DNA of 31,055 nucleotides from NCBI GenBank assembly GCA_044340485.1, contig JBIITN010000021.1, positions 1 to 31,055 of the forward strand. Reading direction: 5' to 3'. Below, piece by piece: positions 7,545-14,005 of the stretch. A model generated the notes under the pieces. It saw only the letters and a list, made by a program, of their open reading frames with translations. It did no database searches and was not told where the DNA came from. The position numbers and the translations under genes are program-made. How positions within the stretch are numbered: the first letter of the stretch is position 1; each line of letters opens with the position of its first letter. The DNA comes from UBA2093 sp044340485. Lineage in GTDB: Bacteria; Actinomycetota; Acidimicrobiia; Acidimicrobiales; Ilumatobacteraceae.

Positions 7545-8722
7545 GAGGCATTGCCGACGCGGACACGTACGAGTGTGTTGCACAAGGTGCTGTATTGCTC
7601 AGCAACTGATGTCCAACTCAATGATGGCGATAATGATGTTGCACGTTCAGTCATTGACGTGAGCAAACATGGGTCTTCAACGACGGAACGTATTGCTTGT
7701 GCTAACGCAACGACATCGCCATGGGGGACAATGATCCCGGCACCGTCTGACAGCAACTCAACTGCGTGAGGAAAGGCGGAGGCAATCACCGGGCGGCCTG
7801 CTGCCACCGCGTCCACTAATACCCCCGAGGTGACTTGATCACGGGAGTCGTATGGAAGCACGACGACTGATGACGACGCCACAAAACGCATAAGAGTGGG
7901 AACGTCGCGGTACGTCTCATCAAAGGTCACTAATTCAGCAATCCCAAGGTCCCGTGCGCGACGTGCAAGGTCAAGTCGGTATGTATGACCCTCGCGTGCA
8001 AACACATTCGGGTGTGTGACTCCAGCGACTGTGTAGTTGAGTCGACGGTGCAAGTTTGGAACGAGTGCAATTGCAGAAATCGTGTGTTCAATTCCTTTTC
8101 CTGGTCCGAGAAGTCCCCAGGTAAGAAGTCGTACCTTCTGTTTTGTATTCAACGAATCGCTCTGTGATGTGGTCGTGTGCCCGATACTGCAGGGGAGAGT
8201 GGCGCCGTGCGGAATAACACTCAGAGTTGATGCATCAACATCGTATTTATCAACGAGACGTTGACCGGCGGCGCCAGTCATGACGACGACGCGGCTGGCT
8301 TTTCGACACACTTCTTCCAACACAAATCGTTGGTGTGGTGTCGGCGCAACGGGGACTGTGTGTAATACGACGACTGATGGCACAGAGAGTGCGTCGAGAA
8401 CGACGAGAACTTCGTCACCATCTAGTCCACCAAAGATGCCGTACTCGTGCTGGATGATCGCGACATCGCATTGAGAGAGAACATCTGCTGCATGTTCGGC
8501 GGCGCCACGCTGACCATTGACAAGATGTGCATCGGCATACGGAAGTGGAGAATGACCATCGTTGAGTGCGACACGTGTGACGTGGTTACCACTCATTTCT
8601 AAAGCGCTGGAGAGTGCCGCCGCGAAGGTAGCAAGACCGCAGAGTTGAGGTGGGAAGGTGCTCAAAATTCCAACAGAGGGTTCACGGGGAGGGCGAAAAT
8701 GAGAGACGGATGGTGAATGCAT
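7541..8722 (-). CDS. Glycosyltransferase family 4 (GT-B fold)
   Basis: 393 residues with a GT-B layout. The N-terminal Rossmann half contains STFPPQLCGLATFAAALSSA (21-40, a typical acceptor-side loop) and IIQHEYGIFGG (89-99). The hinge region has VIPHG (169-173). The C-terminal donor-binding half has GLLGPGKGIEHTI (203-215) and LPYDSRDQVTSGVLVDAVAAG (289-309), which corresponds to the nucleotide-sugar E-x7-E region with Asp/Gln and Asp in place of the Glu pair. GT4 enzymes transfer sugars from nucleotide donors such as GDP-mannose with retention; donor and acceptor are not known here. AGAGGT precedes the ATG at good spacing. It is the first gene of the three-gene cassette and is preceded by a structured leader. 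No signal peptide or membrane segment is seen. Confidence 0.88.
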   Translation of the reverse strand: MHSPSVSHFRPPREPSVGILSTFPPQLCGLATFAAALSSALEMSGNHVTRVALNDGHSPLPYADAHLVNGQRGAAEHAADVLSQCDVAIIQHEYGIFGGLDGDEVLVVLDALSVPSVVVLHTVPVAPTPHQRFVLEEVCRKASRVVVMTGAAGQRLVDKYDVDASTLSVIPHGATLPCSIGHTTTSQSDSLNTKQKVRLLTWGLLGPGKGIEHTISAIALVPNLHRRLNYTVAGVTHPNVFAREGHTYRLDLARRARDLGIAELVTFDETYRDVPTLMRFVASSSVVVLPYDSRDQVTSGVLVDAVAAGRPVIASAFPHAVELLSDGAGIIVPHGDVVALAQAIRSVVEDPCLLTSMTERATSLSPSLSWTSVAEQYSTLCNTLVRVRVGNAS

Positions 8723-8734
8723 GAGATACCTCTT

Positions 8735-8810
8735 CGAAAAAAGGGATCGAGGCGTCGGGCCTGCACGGGGCGACAGCTCAAAGCCGTCCTGCCCAAGCGA
8801 GGCGACTCGT
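8735..8810 (-). promoter_or_regulatory. Structured 5' leader of the GT4 cassette (possible attenuator)
   Basis: On the minus strand an 11-bp stem forms at 8794-8768: GGGC, a bulged AG, GACGGCT, loop TTG, AGCTGTC, GCCC (one G-U pair). A small CGAG/CTCG hairpin lies upstream at about 8798-8809. Downstream is a GC-rich arm (GGCCCGACGCC) and then six T (8742-8737), directly before the ribosome binding site. The heptamer CGAGGCG (plus strand) occurs at both 8748-8754 and 8798-8804, so alternative pairings are possible. It matches no riboswitch class that I recognise. Confidence 0.45.
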
Positions 8811-8889
8811 CCATTGGTACGTCCACCCTACGTCAGTAGTCAATGAACTTGTCCGCAGAGAACAAATAAGCAATCTTTTTCAAAATTAT

Positions 8890-8913
8890 GTGTGGTGAAA
8901 CCCTTCACCACAC
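8890..8913 (-). terminator. Hairpin terminator candidate downstream of tmRNA
   Basis: A perfect 10-bp stem GTGTGGTGAA / TTCACCACAC closes a 4-base loop. On the minus strand it is followed by ATAATTTTG. It lies about 90 bases beyond the tmRNA CCA end and upstream of the GT4 leader, so terminating ssrA is the natural role. The short, interrupted T-run keeps confidence moderate. Confidence 0.55.
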
Positions 8914-8925
8914 GCGTTGCCGTCG

Positions 8926-8985
8926 AATATGTACATCGCATATCAACAGAAGATGTACAACAGCATGTACAACGATGTGTACATA
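8926..8985. repeat. Degenerate 12-bp repeat tract with four TGTACA sites
   Basis: TGTACA occurs at 8930, 8954, 8966 and 8978, i.e. offsets of 24, 12 and 12 bases. Read in 12-base units the stretch makes five copies, of which the second (8938-8949) is decayed. It lies between the tmRNA 3' end and the terminator-like hairpin. Function is unknown. Confidence 0.7.
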
Positions 8986-9000
8986 TGTCTTCACGACATG

Positions 9001-9378
9001 TGGTGGAGCTGGGGGGAATCGAACCCCCGTCCATCAGGCACTAGACGCCTGCGATACGACCATTCCCGATGTGATGCTGACGCAACATCTCCGACGGGTC
9101 GAATGTTCTTTGCAGAACCGCGTGTCGTCTTTCCAACAGGTCAGTGGTCTTTCTCACCGTCAGTGGTCTTTCACACCGTCATCCTTCGCTTCTGTTGCCG
9201 GGCTGCGATGGATTGGCCCCGTGCGCCATTGCTGGTCACGGTGTCTCTCTACGACCTAATTAGGCTGCGAGAGCGAATTGCTTGTTGGCAATTCTTGTTG
9301 TTGCCCCTTTTTACGAGTCTGAGCAACTCGGGTCGCACAACCGGCTAGCAGAAACTGATGTCGAAACCTGTCAGCCCC
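9001..9378 (-). ncRNA. ssrA: Transfer-messenger RNA (tmRNA)
   Basis: The minus-strand 5' end reads GGGGCTGACAGGTTTCGACA (from 9378). The 3' end reads GGTTCGATTCCCCCCAGCTC then CACCA (ending 9001), so the tRNA-like acceptor and T arm with an encoded CCA are both present; the length is 378 nt. The conserved CTCGTAAAAAG stretch precedes the tag-coding region. The resume codon is GCC and the encoded tag is ANKQFALAA followed by TAA (9289-9260), giving AANKQFALAA with the tRNA-borne alanine. tmRNA rescues stalled ribosomes and tags products for ClpXP-type proteolysis. Its partner gene smpB lies just upstream on the same strand, and a clpP gene is at 16826. Confidence 0.97.
9260..9289 (-). other. 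tmRNA proteolysis-tag reading frame
   Basis: The codons GCC AAC AAG CAA TTC GCT and CTC GCA GCC TAA encode ANKQFALAA. The position relative to the upstream GTAAAAAG motif (25 bases from its G to the resume codon, against 23 in E. coli) supports this start. The frame is open further upstream (ATTRI), but those codons fall in the conserved upstream region. The C-terminal ALAA is the usual ClpX-recognised end. Confidence 0.9.
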
Positions 9379-9443
9379 AAATAGTTTCCACCGGATTGAG
9401 TGGTGACTCAGAGTGTATTGCGTGTCTGTGTCAGTAACGCATG

Positions 9444-9464
9444 AAACAGGAAAAGTGCCTGTTT
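9444..9464 (-). terminator. Hairpin after smpB
   Basis: AAACAGG / CCTGTTT form a perfect 7-bp stem around a 7-base loop, about 35 bases beyond the smpB stop and before ssrA. No T-run follows on the minus strand, so it may instead be a processing or stability element. Confidence 0.4.
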
Positions 9465-9497
9465 ATTCCTCACCGAAGATCACAAGATGTGCGTCAA

Positions 9498-9974
9498 CTA
9501 GTGCATGCCTTTGCGTTGGCGACCGAGGGCTTGTTGAATCTCACGTTGTGTGTCGCGTTCGGCAATTGCTTCACGCTTGTCACCTTTTGTGCGACCCTTT
9601 GCCAGCGCAAGCTCCACTTTTACTTTTCCGTCAATCAATTTGAAAGCCAAAGGAATAAGAGTGAGGCGTTCGCGCGCAACACGCTCGCGTAGACGGTCGA
9701 TCTCGTTGCGGTTGAGGAGAAGTTTGCGCGCACGGTTGGGATCATGGGCACCAACTCCCACAGCATATTGATATGGAGATATGTGCACCCCATCGAGCCA
9801 CACTTCGCCATCAATAATGCGGGCAAAGGCGTCCACTAACTGCACCTGACCCATGCGCAGGCTTTTCACCTCGCTGCCGTGCAGCACAATTCCCGCCTCG
9901 ACCACGTCCAGAATGGTGTAGTCGTGACGTGCTTTGCGATTGGACGCAAGAGTCGTGTTTGCAGGCTTTCCCAT
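9498..9974 (-). CDS. smpB: SsrA-binding protein SmpB
   Basis: 158 residues, the normal SmpB length. The beta-barrel core is clear: NRKARHDYTILDVVEAGIVL, GSEVKSLRMGQVQL, ARIIDGEVWLDGVHISPY. It is followed by RKLLLNRNEIDRL and the basic C-terminal tail ending RDTQREIQQALGRQRKG, which in SmpB proteins enters the empty decoding centre in place of a codon-anticodon helix. SmpB binds the tRNA-like domain of tmRNA and delivers it to stalled ribosomes. The ATG at 9974 (MGKPANTT) was chosen because the conserved part begins there; longer starts at 10013 or 10067 would overlap the divergent mec gene. ssrA lies 119 bp downstream on the same strand, a common pairing. Confidence 0.95.
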   Translation of the reverse strand: MGKPANTTLASNRKARHDYTILDVVEAGIVLHGSEVKSLRMGQVQLVDAFARIIDGEVWLDGVHISPYQYAVGVGAHDPNRARKLLLNRNEIDRLRERVARERLTLIPLAFKLIDGKVKVELALAKGRTKGDKREAIAERDTQREIQQALGRQRKGMH

Positions 9975-10011
9975 AGGGGCATCGAAGCGTAGCGGTAGCC
10001 TATGAGATGTC

Positions 10012-10443
10012 ATGAGCGCGTCATCTGCTTCCGCATTAGTCATTCCAAAAGACGCACTAGATCTCATGTCGGCCCATGCATATCGGTGTTTTCCCGAGGA
10101 AATGTGTGGTTTGATCGTTGGTGCACCTACAGCATCTGGCGATCAACACGTGCATGAATTCATTCCCGTTACAAACGTTGCTGCGAGCGCAAAGTTTTAC
10201 ACGATCGATCCCAAGCAGCATTTGCAGATCGAACTCGCCGCCGAAAAACACGGCATGGAAGTGATCGGAGTGGTGCATAGCCACACACATTCCGAGCCGT
10301 ACCCAAGCCCAACTGACGTTGCCCAAGCTCCAGACCCGGGCTGGCACTATGTCATTGTCAGTCTGAAGCGCGGTACACCAGAGGTGCGGTCGTATCGCAT
10401 TACGGGTGAGATCATCAGCGAAGAAGCGGTGGAAATCGCCTGA
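10012..10443 (+). CDS. mec: JAMM/MPN metallopeptidase, Mec-like (CysO-cysteine hydrolase)
   Basis: A 143-residue single JAB1/MPN domain. The zinc site motif is complete: Glu29/30 in CFPEEMCGLIVG, then HSHTHSEPYPSPTD, with His89, His91, Ser99 and Asp102 in the HxH-x7-S-x2-D arrangement. In Mycobacterium tuberculosis the homologous Mec releases cysteine from the sulfur-carrier protein CysO after CysM loads it. Here cysM follows 141 bp downstream, supporting the assignment, but no small MoaD/ThiS-like cysO gene lies between them. The start ATG at 10012 is 37 bp from the divergent smpB start. A weak TCCCC/GGGGA hairpin (10460-10478) follows the stop. Confidence 0.87.
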   Translation: MSASSASALVIPKDALDLMSAHAYRCFPEEMCGLIVGAPTASGDQHVHEFIPVTNVAASAKFYTIDPKQHLQIELAAEKHGMEVIGVVHSHTHSEPYPSPTDVAQAPDPGWHYVIVSLKRGTPEVRSYRITGEIISEEAVEIA

Positions 10444-10483
10444 TTGGCTGTGGCGCATGTCCCCTGAGCATTCGGGGAACAAA

Positions 10484-10506
10484 ATCCCTACCGAGAGGGT
10501 TACAAT
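10484..10506 (+). promoter_or_regulatory. Candidate cysM promoter with overlapping dyad
   Basis: ATCCCT (10484-10489) and AGGGTT (10496-10501) form a near-palindrome (one mismatch per arm) around ACCGAG. The right arm touches TACAAT (10501-10506), a good -10 hexamer, while no convincing -35 is present 17 bases upstream. This layout suits regulated transcription by a small dimeric regulator, possibly of the Rrf2/CymR type that often controls cysteine genes. The regulator identity is a guess. Confidence 0.4.
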
Positions 10507-10584
10507 TCTGACAGGATTAGTCGGAAATCGTGAGACCCATCTATGGCGGTGCCAGAGAGGGGACTCACGCCTCGGAGGGACAAC

Positions 10585-11571
10585 ATGTCGGTTGCAGACG
10601 TGAAGAAGAACAAGGGATCGGTGTTTGTACACCAAAGCGCTCTTGATCTCATCGGCAACACTCCGATGGTTGATGTGTCGGAGTTGTCACCTAACCCCAA
10701 TGTTCGTCTGGTTGCCAAGCTCGAGGGCCAGAATCCCTTTGGCTCTGTGAAAGATCGCATTGCAAAATCCATGATCGAAGACGCGGAGCGTACGGGACGA
10801 CTATTGCCCGGTCAACGCATTATCGAACCGTCATCTGGAAACACCGGTATTGCGCTTGCAGCTATTGCGCGCATGAAGGGGTATCCGATCACCATTCTTA
10901 TGCCCACATCGGTGAGCATTGAGCGTCGTCAAATGCTTGAAGTGTTTGGTGCCGACATCATCTTGACTCCTGGTGAAGAAGGATCAAATGGTGCTGTGCG
11001 TCGCGCAACAGAGTTGGCAGCACAACATCCCGAATGGTGCTTCTTATATCAGTATGCAAACGATGCAAACCCACGTGCGCATTACGAGACCACTGGTCCA
11101 GAAATTATGCGCGACTGTCCAGAAGTGACTCACTTCGTTGCTGGTCTTGGCACAAGCGGCACGCTCATGGGTGTTGGTCGATACCTGAAAGAACAAAATC
11201 CCAACATCAAAGTGATTGCTGTTGAACCACCACTTGGAGAACAAGTTGAAGGTTTGCGCAACCTTGATGACGGATACATCCCGCCAGTATTTGACAATTG
11301 GCACGGACGCGACCTGCTCGACCGCAAGCGTGTTGTTCGTCCTCGTGAATCAATCGAGTGGACACGACGTTTAGTGCAAGATTGTGGCATTTTTGCCGGC
11401 ATTTCTTCGGGAGCATCACTTGCAGGCGCGATCAAAGTCGCAAGTGAAATCGAAGAGGGAACCATCGTGTTCATCGTGTGCGATGGCGGATGGAAGTATC
11501 TCTCGACCGGTGCATACACCGACGATCTTGATGTTGCAGAAGCAGCAGCTGAAAAGATCATTTACTTTTAA
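10585..11571 (+). CDS. cysM: Cysteine synthase, CysM type (PLP-dependent)
   Basis: 328 residues, fold-type II PLP enzyme. LIGNTPMV (22-29) opens the domain. The Schiff-base lysine is Lys56 in NPFGSVKDR, and the substrate/phosphate loop is PSSGNTGIA (82-90). GLGTSGTLMGVGRYLK and GISSGASLAGA complete the PLP-binding site. Mycobacterial CysM uses O-phosphoserine and thiocarboxylated CysO; the adjacent mec gene and the conserved order before murI-rph-rdgB favour the same role, but O-acetylserine sulfhydrylase activity cannot be excluded. The C-terminus ends EKIIYF. The ATG at 10585 is preceded by GGAGGG at ideal spacing, so the in-frame ATG at 10543 is rejected. Confidence 0.9.
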   Translation: MSVADVKKNKGSVFVHQSALDLIGNTPMVDVSELSPNPNVRLVAKLEGQNPFGSVKDRIAKSMIEDAERTGRLLPGQRIIEPSSGNTGIALAAIARMKGYPITILMPTSVSIERRQMLEVFGADIILTPGEEGSNGAVRRATELAAQHPEWCFLYQYANDANPRAHYETTGPEIMRDCPEVTHFVAGLGTSGTLMGVGRYLKEQNPNIKVIAVEPPLGEQVEGLRNLDDGYIPPVFDNWHGRDLLDRKRVVRPRESIEWTRRLVQDCGIFAGISSGASLAGAIKVASEIEEGTIVFIVCDGGWKYLSTGAYTDDLDVAEAAAEKIIYF

Positions 11572-11634
11572 TTCCTGTTAGCGGCGGCTCCGCGAAGACA
11601 GCAACGCCGCATCTCACCGATCTAGCCTGTGACA

Positions 11635-12456
11635 ATGTCCGATACCCGCTCTGCGCCCATCGGCATGTTCGACTCGGGGTTTGGCGGATTAACGGTTGCT
11701 CGGGCCGTCATCGATGTCTTGCCACATGAGGATCTGGTCTACATCGGCGACACCGCTCGCTATCCATATGGACCAAAGCCCGCCGATGAGGTGCGTTCAT
11801 ACGCTCATGAGTTGGCCTGGAGTTTGGTGGACGATTACGGCGCAAAAGCCATTGTCATCGCCTGTAACACCGCGGCATCAGTTGCGTTTCACGAACTTGA
11901 AGAAGAGTTACCTGTTCCCGTTGTGAGCGTGATCGAACCAGGCGCACAGGCGCTGGCCACCGCTACGCGCAACAAAAAGGTGGGAGTAATCGGAACGGTT
12001 GGGACCATTGCGTCGGGTTCATATCAATCAGCTCTTCGCGACGTAGATGATTCACTCCATCTCATCGCCACCGCATGCCCTGGTTTTGTCGAGTTTGTTG
12101 AACGCGGTCAAACAAGTGGTGATGAAGTGGTACTTCTTGCCGAACGTCTTCTCGCCCCCGTCATCGAAGCGGGAGTTGACGCGTTGTTGCTTGGATGCAC
12201 GCATTACCCGTACCTGTCGCGCGTTATTTCTGAGGTAATGGGTCCTGAAGTGGTGCTCGTGAGTAGTGGTGATGAAACAGCATTTGCACTCGTCGCGCGT
12301 TTGCAAGCGGAAGATCTCTTGAACAACACCACGGCACCGGGTCAGCATCAATTCTTGTCGTCGGGCGATGTGCAATGGTTTGCCGACATGGGTAGACGAT
12401 TACTTGGCCCCGAACTTCTTCATGCACAACACTGGACTCAAAGGAGAGATTCATGA
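11635..12456 (+). CDS. murI: Glutamate racemase
   Basis: 273 residues from the ATG at 11635 (a GTG at 11629 would add two). The enzyme interconverts L- and D-glutamate for peptidoglycan precursors. Signature features are IGMFDSGFGGLTV (9-21, with catalytic-site Asp13-Ser14), YIGDTARYPYG (37-46), and the two catalytic cysteines: Cys77 in VIACNTAAS and Cys188 in LLLGCTHYP. Length and motifs are normal. It follows cysM after 63 bp, in which GCGGCG (11581-11586) could pair with CGCCGC (11605-11610) across a long loop. It overlaps rph by 4 bases, so the two are probably translationally coupled. Confidence 0.96.
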   Translation: MSDTRSAPIGMFDSGFGGLTVARAVIDVLPHEDLVYIGDTARYPYGPKPADEVRSYAHELAWSLVDDYGAKAIVIACNTAASVAFHELEEELPVPVVSVIEPGAQALATATRNKKVGVIGTVGTIASGSYQSALRDVDDSLHLIATACPGFVEFVERGQTSGDEVVLLAERLLAPVIEAGVDALLLGCTHYPYLSRVISEVMGPEVVLVSSGDETAFALVARLQAEDLLNNTTAPGQHQFLSSGDVQWFADMGRRLLGPELLHAQHWTQRRDS

Positions 12457-13214
12457 CACGCCCCGACGGACGACTACACAACGAACTACGACCCATCACC
12501 TTCGAACGTGATTTCACGGAGATGGCCGCGGGATCAGTCTTGGTGACATTTGGAAAAACGCGCGTGCTATGCACGGCCTCTATTGATGAAGACGTGCCAC
12601 GTTGGATGCGTGGATCAGGAAAAGGCTGGGTGACAGCCGAGTATTCAATGCTTCCGGGGTCATCACCTGAGCGCGTCGACCGCGAGGCTGCCAAAGGAAA
12701 ACAAAGCGGACGCACTGTTGAAATTCAGCGTCTCATTGGCCGGTCGCTGCGCGCCGCGTGTGACATGTCCTTGCTTGGCGAGCGTCAAGTAGTAGTCGAT
12801 TGCGACGTGTTGCAAGCAGACGGTGGAACCCGCACTGCAAGTATTTGTGGAGGGTTTCTTGCTCTTCATGATGCACTCACGCGACTTGTGCAAAACAAGT
12901 TGGTGGTTGATCATCCGTTGCATTCATACTGTGCGGCAATTTCAGTGGGGCGTTGCAATGGCGCACCTGTTCTTGATCTGCCCTACGTGGAAGACAGCAC
13001 AGCAGAAGTCGACATGAATGTGGTGATGCTCCAGCCCGTCAATGGCGCTGAGTCACGTTTTGTAGAGGTGCAGGGAACAGCGGAAGGCGAAGCATTTACT
13101 CGTAGTGAATTAGACGAGTTACTTGATCTTGCAGCCGGTGGATTGTCACAAATTGTTGCACTGCAGCAACAACTCACCTCGTCGGCACCTTCACCACGCC
13201 CACTTGGTCGGTAA
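12453..13214 (+). CDS. rph: Ribonuclease PH
   Basis: 253 residues. This phosphorolytic 3'-5' exoribonuclease trims tRNA 3' ends. N-terminal RPDGRLHNELRPI and AAGSVLVTFGKTRVLCTASID match the family, followed by GWVTAEYSMLPG, EIQRLIGRSLRAACD and DCDVLQADGGTRTASICGG, then the closing VEVQGTAEGEAFTRSELDELL. The fold is RNase PH-like and the enzyme forms hexameric rings. The ATG overlaps the murI stop (ATGA) and is preceded by AAGGAGAGA, a strong ribosome binding site. rdgB begins 11 bp after its stop, so murI-rph-rdgB looks like one transcription unit, as in other actinobacteria. Confidence 0.96.
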   Translation: MTRPDGRLHNELRPITFERDFTEMAAGSVLVTFGKTRVLCTASIDEDVPRWMRGSGKGWVTAEYSMLPGSSPERVDREAAKGKQSGRTVEIQRLIGRSLRAACDMSLLGERQVVVDCDVLQADGGTRTASICGGFLALHDALTRLVQNKLVVDHPLHSYCAAISVGRCNGAPVLDLPYVEDSTAEVDMNVVMLQPVNGAESRFVEVQGTAEGEAFTRSELDELLDLAAGGLSQIVALQQQLTSSAPSPRPLGR

Positions 13215-13225
13215 ATACACACGTC

Positions 13226-13798
13226 ATGCGACAGGTGGTGTGTGCAACGGCGAATCCACACAAGGTGGAAGAGATGGCCGCCATCTTTGCCGGAGTGGTC
13301 GAACTACTTCCACGACCATCGGATGTTGGCGATATTGATGAAGATGGTGAGACGTTAGAAGAGAACGCATGTCTCAAAGCGCGAACTATTGCAACGCATG
13401 TTGGTGATGTGGCAATAGCAGATGACACCGGATTAGAAATAGATGCGCTTCACGGTGAACCTGGTGTGCGCAGTGCGCGGTTTGCCGGCAATGACAGCAA
13501 TGATGCCGCTAATCGCTTGTTGGTATTGCAGCGCATGAATGGTGTCAGTAACCGTCGTGGCCGTTTTCGAACCGTGATCGCAATCGCAACCCCAAACGGT
13601 GAATGCGCAACTGTGGTGGGAGAGTGCACCGGGGTGATCTCCCATGATGAATGTGGTCACAATGGCTTTGGGTATGACGCCATCTTCATTCCCGATGATG
13701 GCGATGGTCGTACCTTTGCCGAGATGACAGCTGCAGAAAAAAACGAGATATCTCATCGCGCTCGTGCATTACGGGCCTTGCTTGATCTTTGGGCATAA
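13226..13798 (+). CDS. rdgB: dITP/XTP pyrophosphatase (Ham1/RdgB family)
   Basis: 190 residues. Hydrolyses non-canonical purine nucleoside triphosphates (ITP, dITP, XTP) to monophosphates, keeping them out of DNA and RNA. The family motifs are present in order: ATANPHKVEEM (7-17), ETLEENACLKA, ADDTGLEIDAL with the catalytic acidic pair, GVRSARFAG, GHNGFGYDAIF and the closing KNEISHRARAL. The ATG at 13226 sits directly at the conserved start RQVVCATAN. It is the third gene of the murI-rph-rdgB run and the last one before the opposite-strand tRNA gene. Confidence 0.95.
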   Translation: MRQVVCATANPHKVEEMAAIFAGVVELLPRPSDVGDIDEDGETLEENACLKARTIATHVGDVAIADDTGLEIDALHGEPGVRSARFAGNDSNDAANRLLVLQRMNGVSNRRGRFRTVIAIATPNGECATVVGECTGVISHDECGHNGFGYDAIFIPDDGDGRTFAEMTAAEKNEISHRARALRALLDLWA

Positions 13799-13860
13799 CG
13801 CGCTTGGATCGACCAAACGAGTGGGAATAGGACTCGCCCACATAGGGGGTACCACACGCG

Positions 13861-13934
13861 TGCCGGTGAAGGGACTCGAACCCCCAACACACAGGACCTA
13901 AACCTGCTGCCTCTGCCAATTGGGCTACACCGGC
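13861..13934 (-). tRNA. tRNA-Leu (anticodon UAG), short variable region
   Basis: The 74-nt cloverleaf folds well. The acceptor GCCGGTG/CACCGGC has seven perfect pairs. The D arm starts GCC...GGC with GG in the loop. The anticodon stem GCAGG/CCTGT encloses the loop TTTAGGT, giving anticodon TAG. The T arm is GGGGG-TTCGAGT-CCCTT with two G-U pairs, and the discriminator base is A. CCA is not encoded. The variable region is only 5 nt (GTGTT), whereas bacterial leucine tRNAs normally carry a long variable arm. The anticodon, A73 and the TTxAGGT loop point to Leu; the class I shape is the oddity. Confidence 0.88.
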
Positions 13935-14005
13935 GTATCGGTCAGGGTACAGGTGATGTGTAGGTGTTTGGTGTTTGTGGCTGTCAAACTGGTGGCGTGA
14001 CTGTA

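Noticed and set aside
8926..8985. CRISPR array
   Set aside because: Units are 12 bp and contiguous, with no spacers and no cas genes, so it is a short tandem repeat.
8888..9348. Overlapping plus-strand reading frames encoding Trp/Gly/Ser-Asn-Pro-Arg-Pro peptides
   Set aside because: They are antisense to the tmRNA 3' region; this peptide string is a well-known artefact of translating the complement of a T arm and acceptor stem.
13818..13840. Pseudoknot-like interleaved CGAG/CTCG and TGGG/CCCA pairing after rdgB
   Set aside because: The stems are only 4 bp and the connecting loops would be zero bases, which is sterically doubtful; chance is likely.
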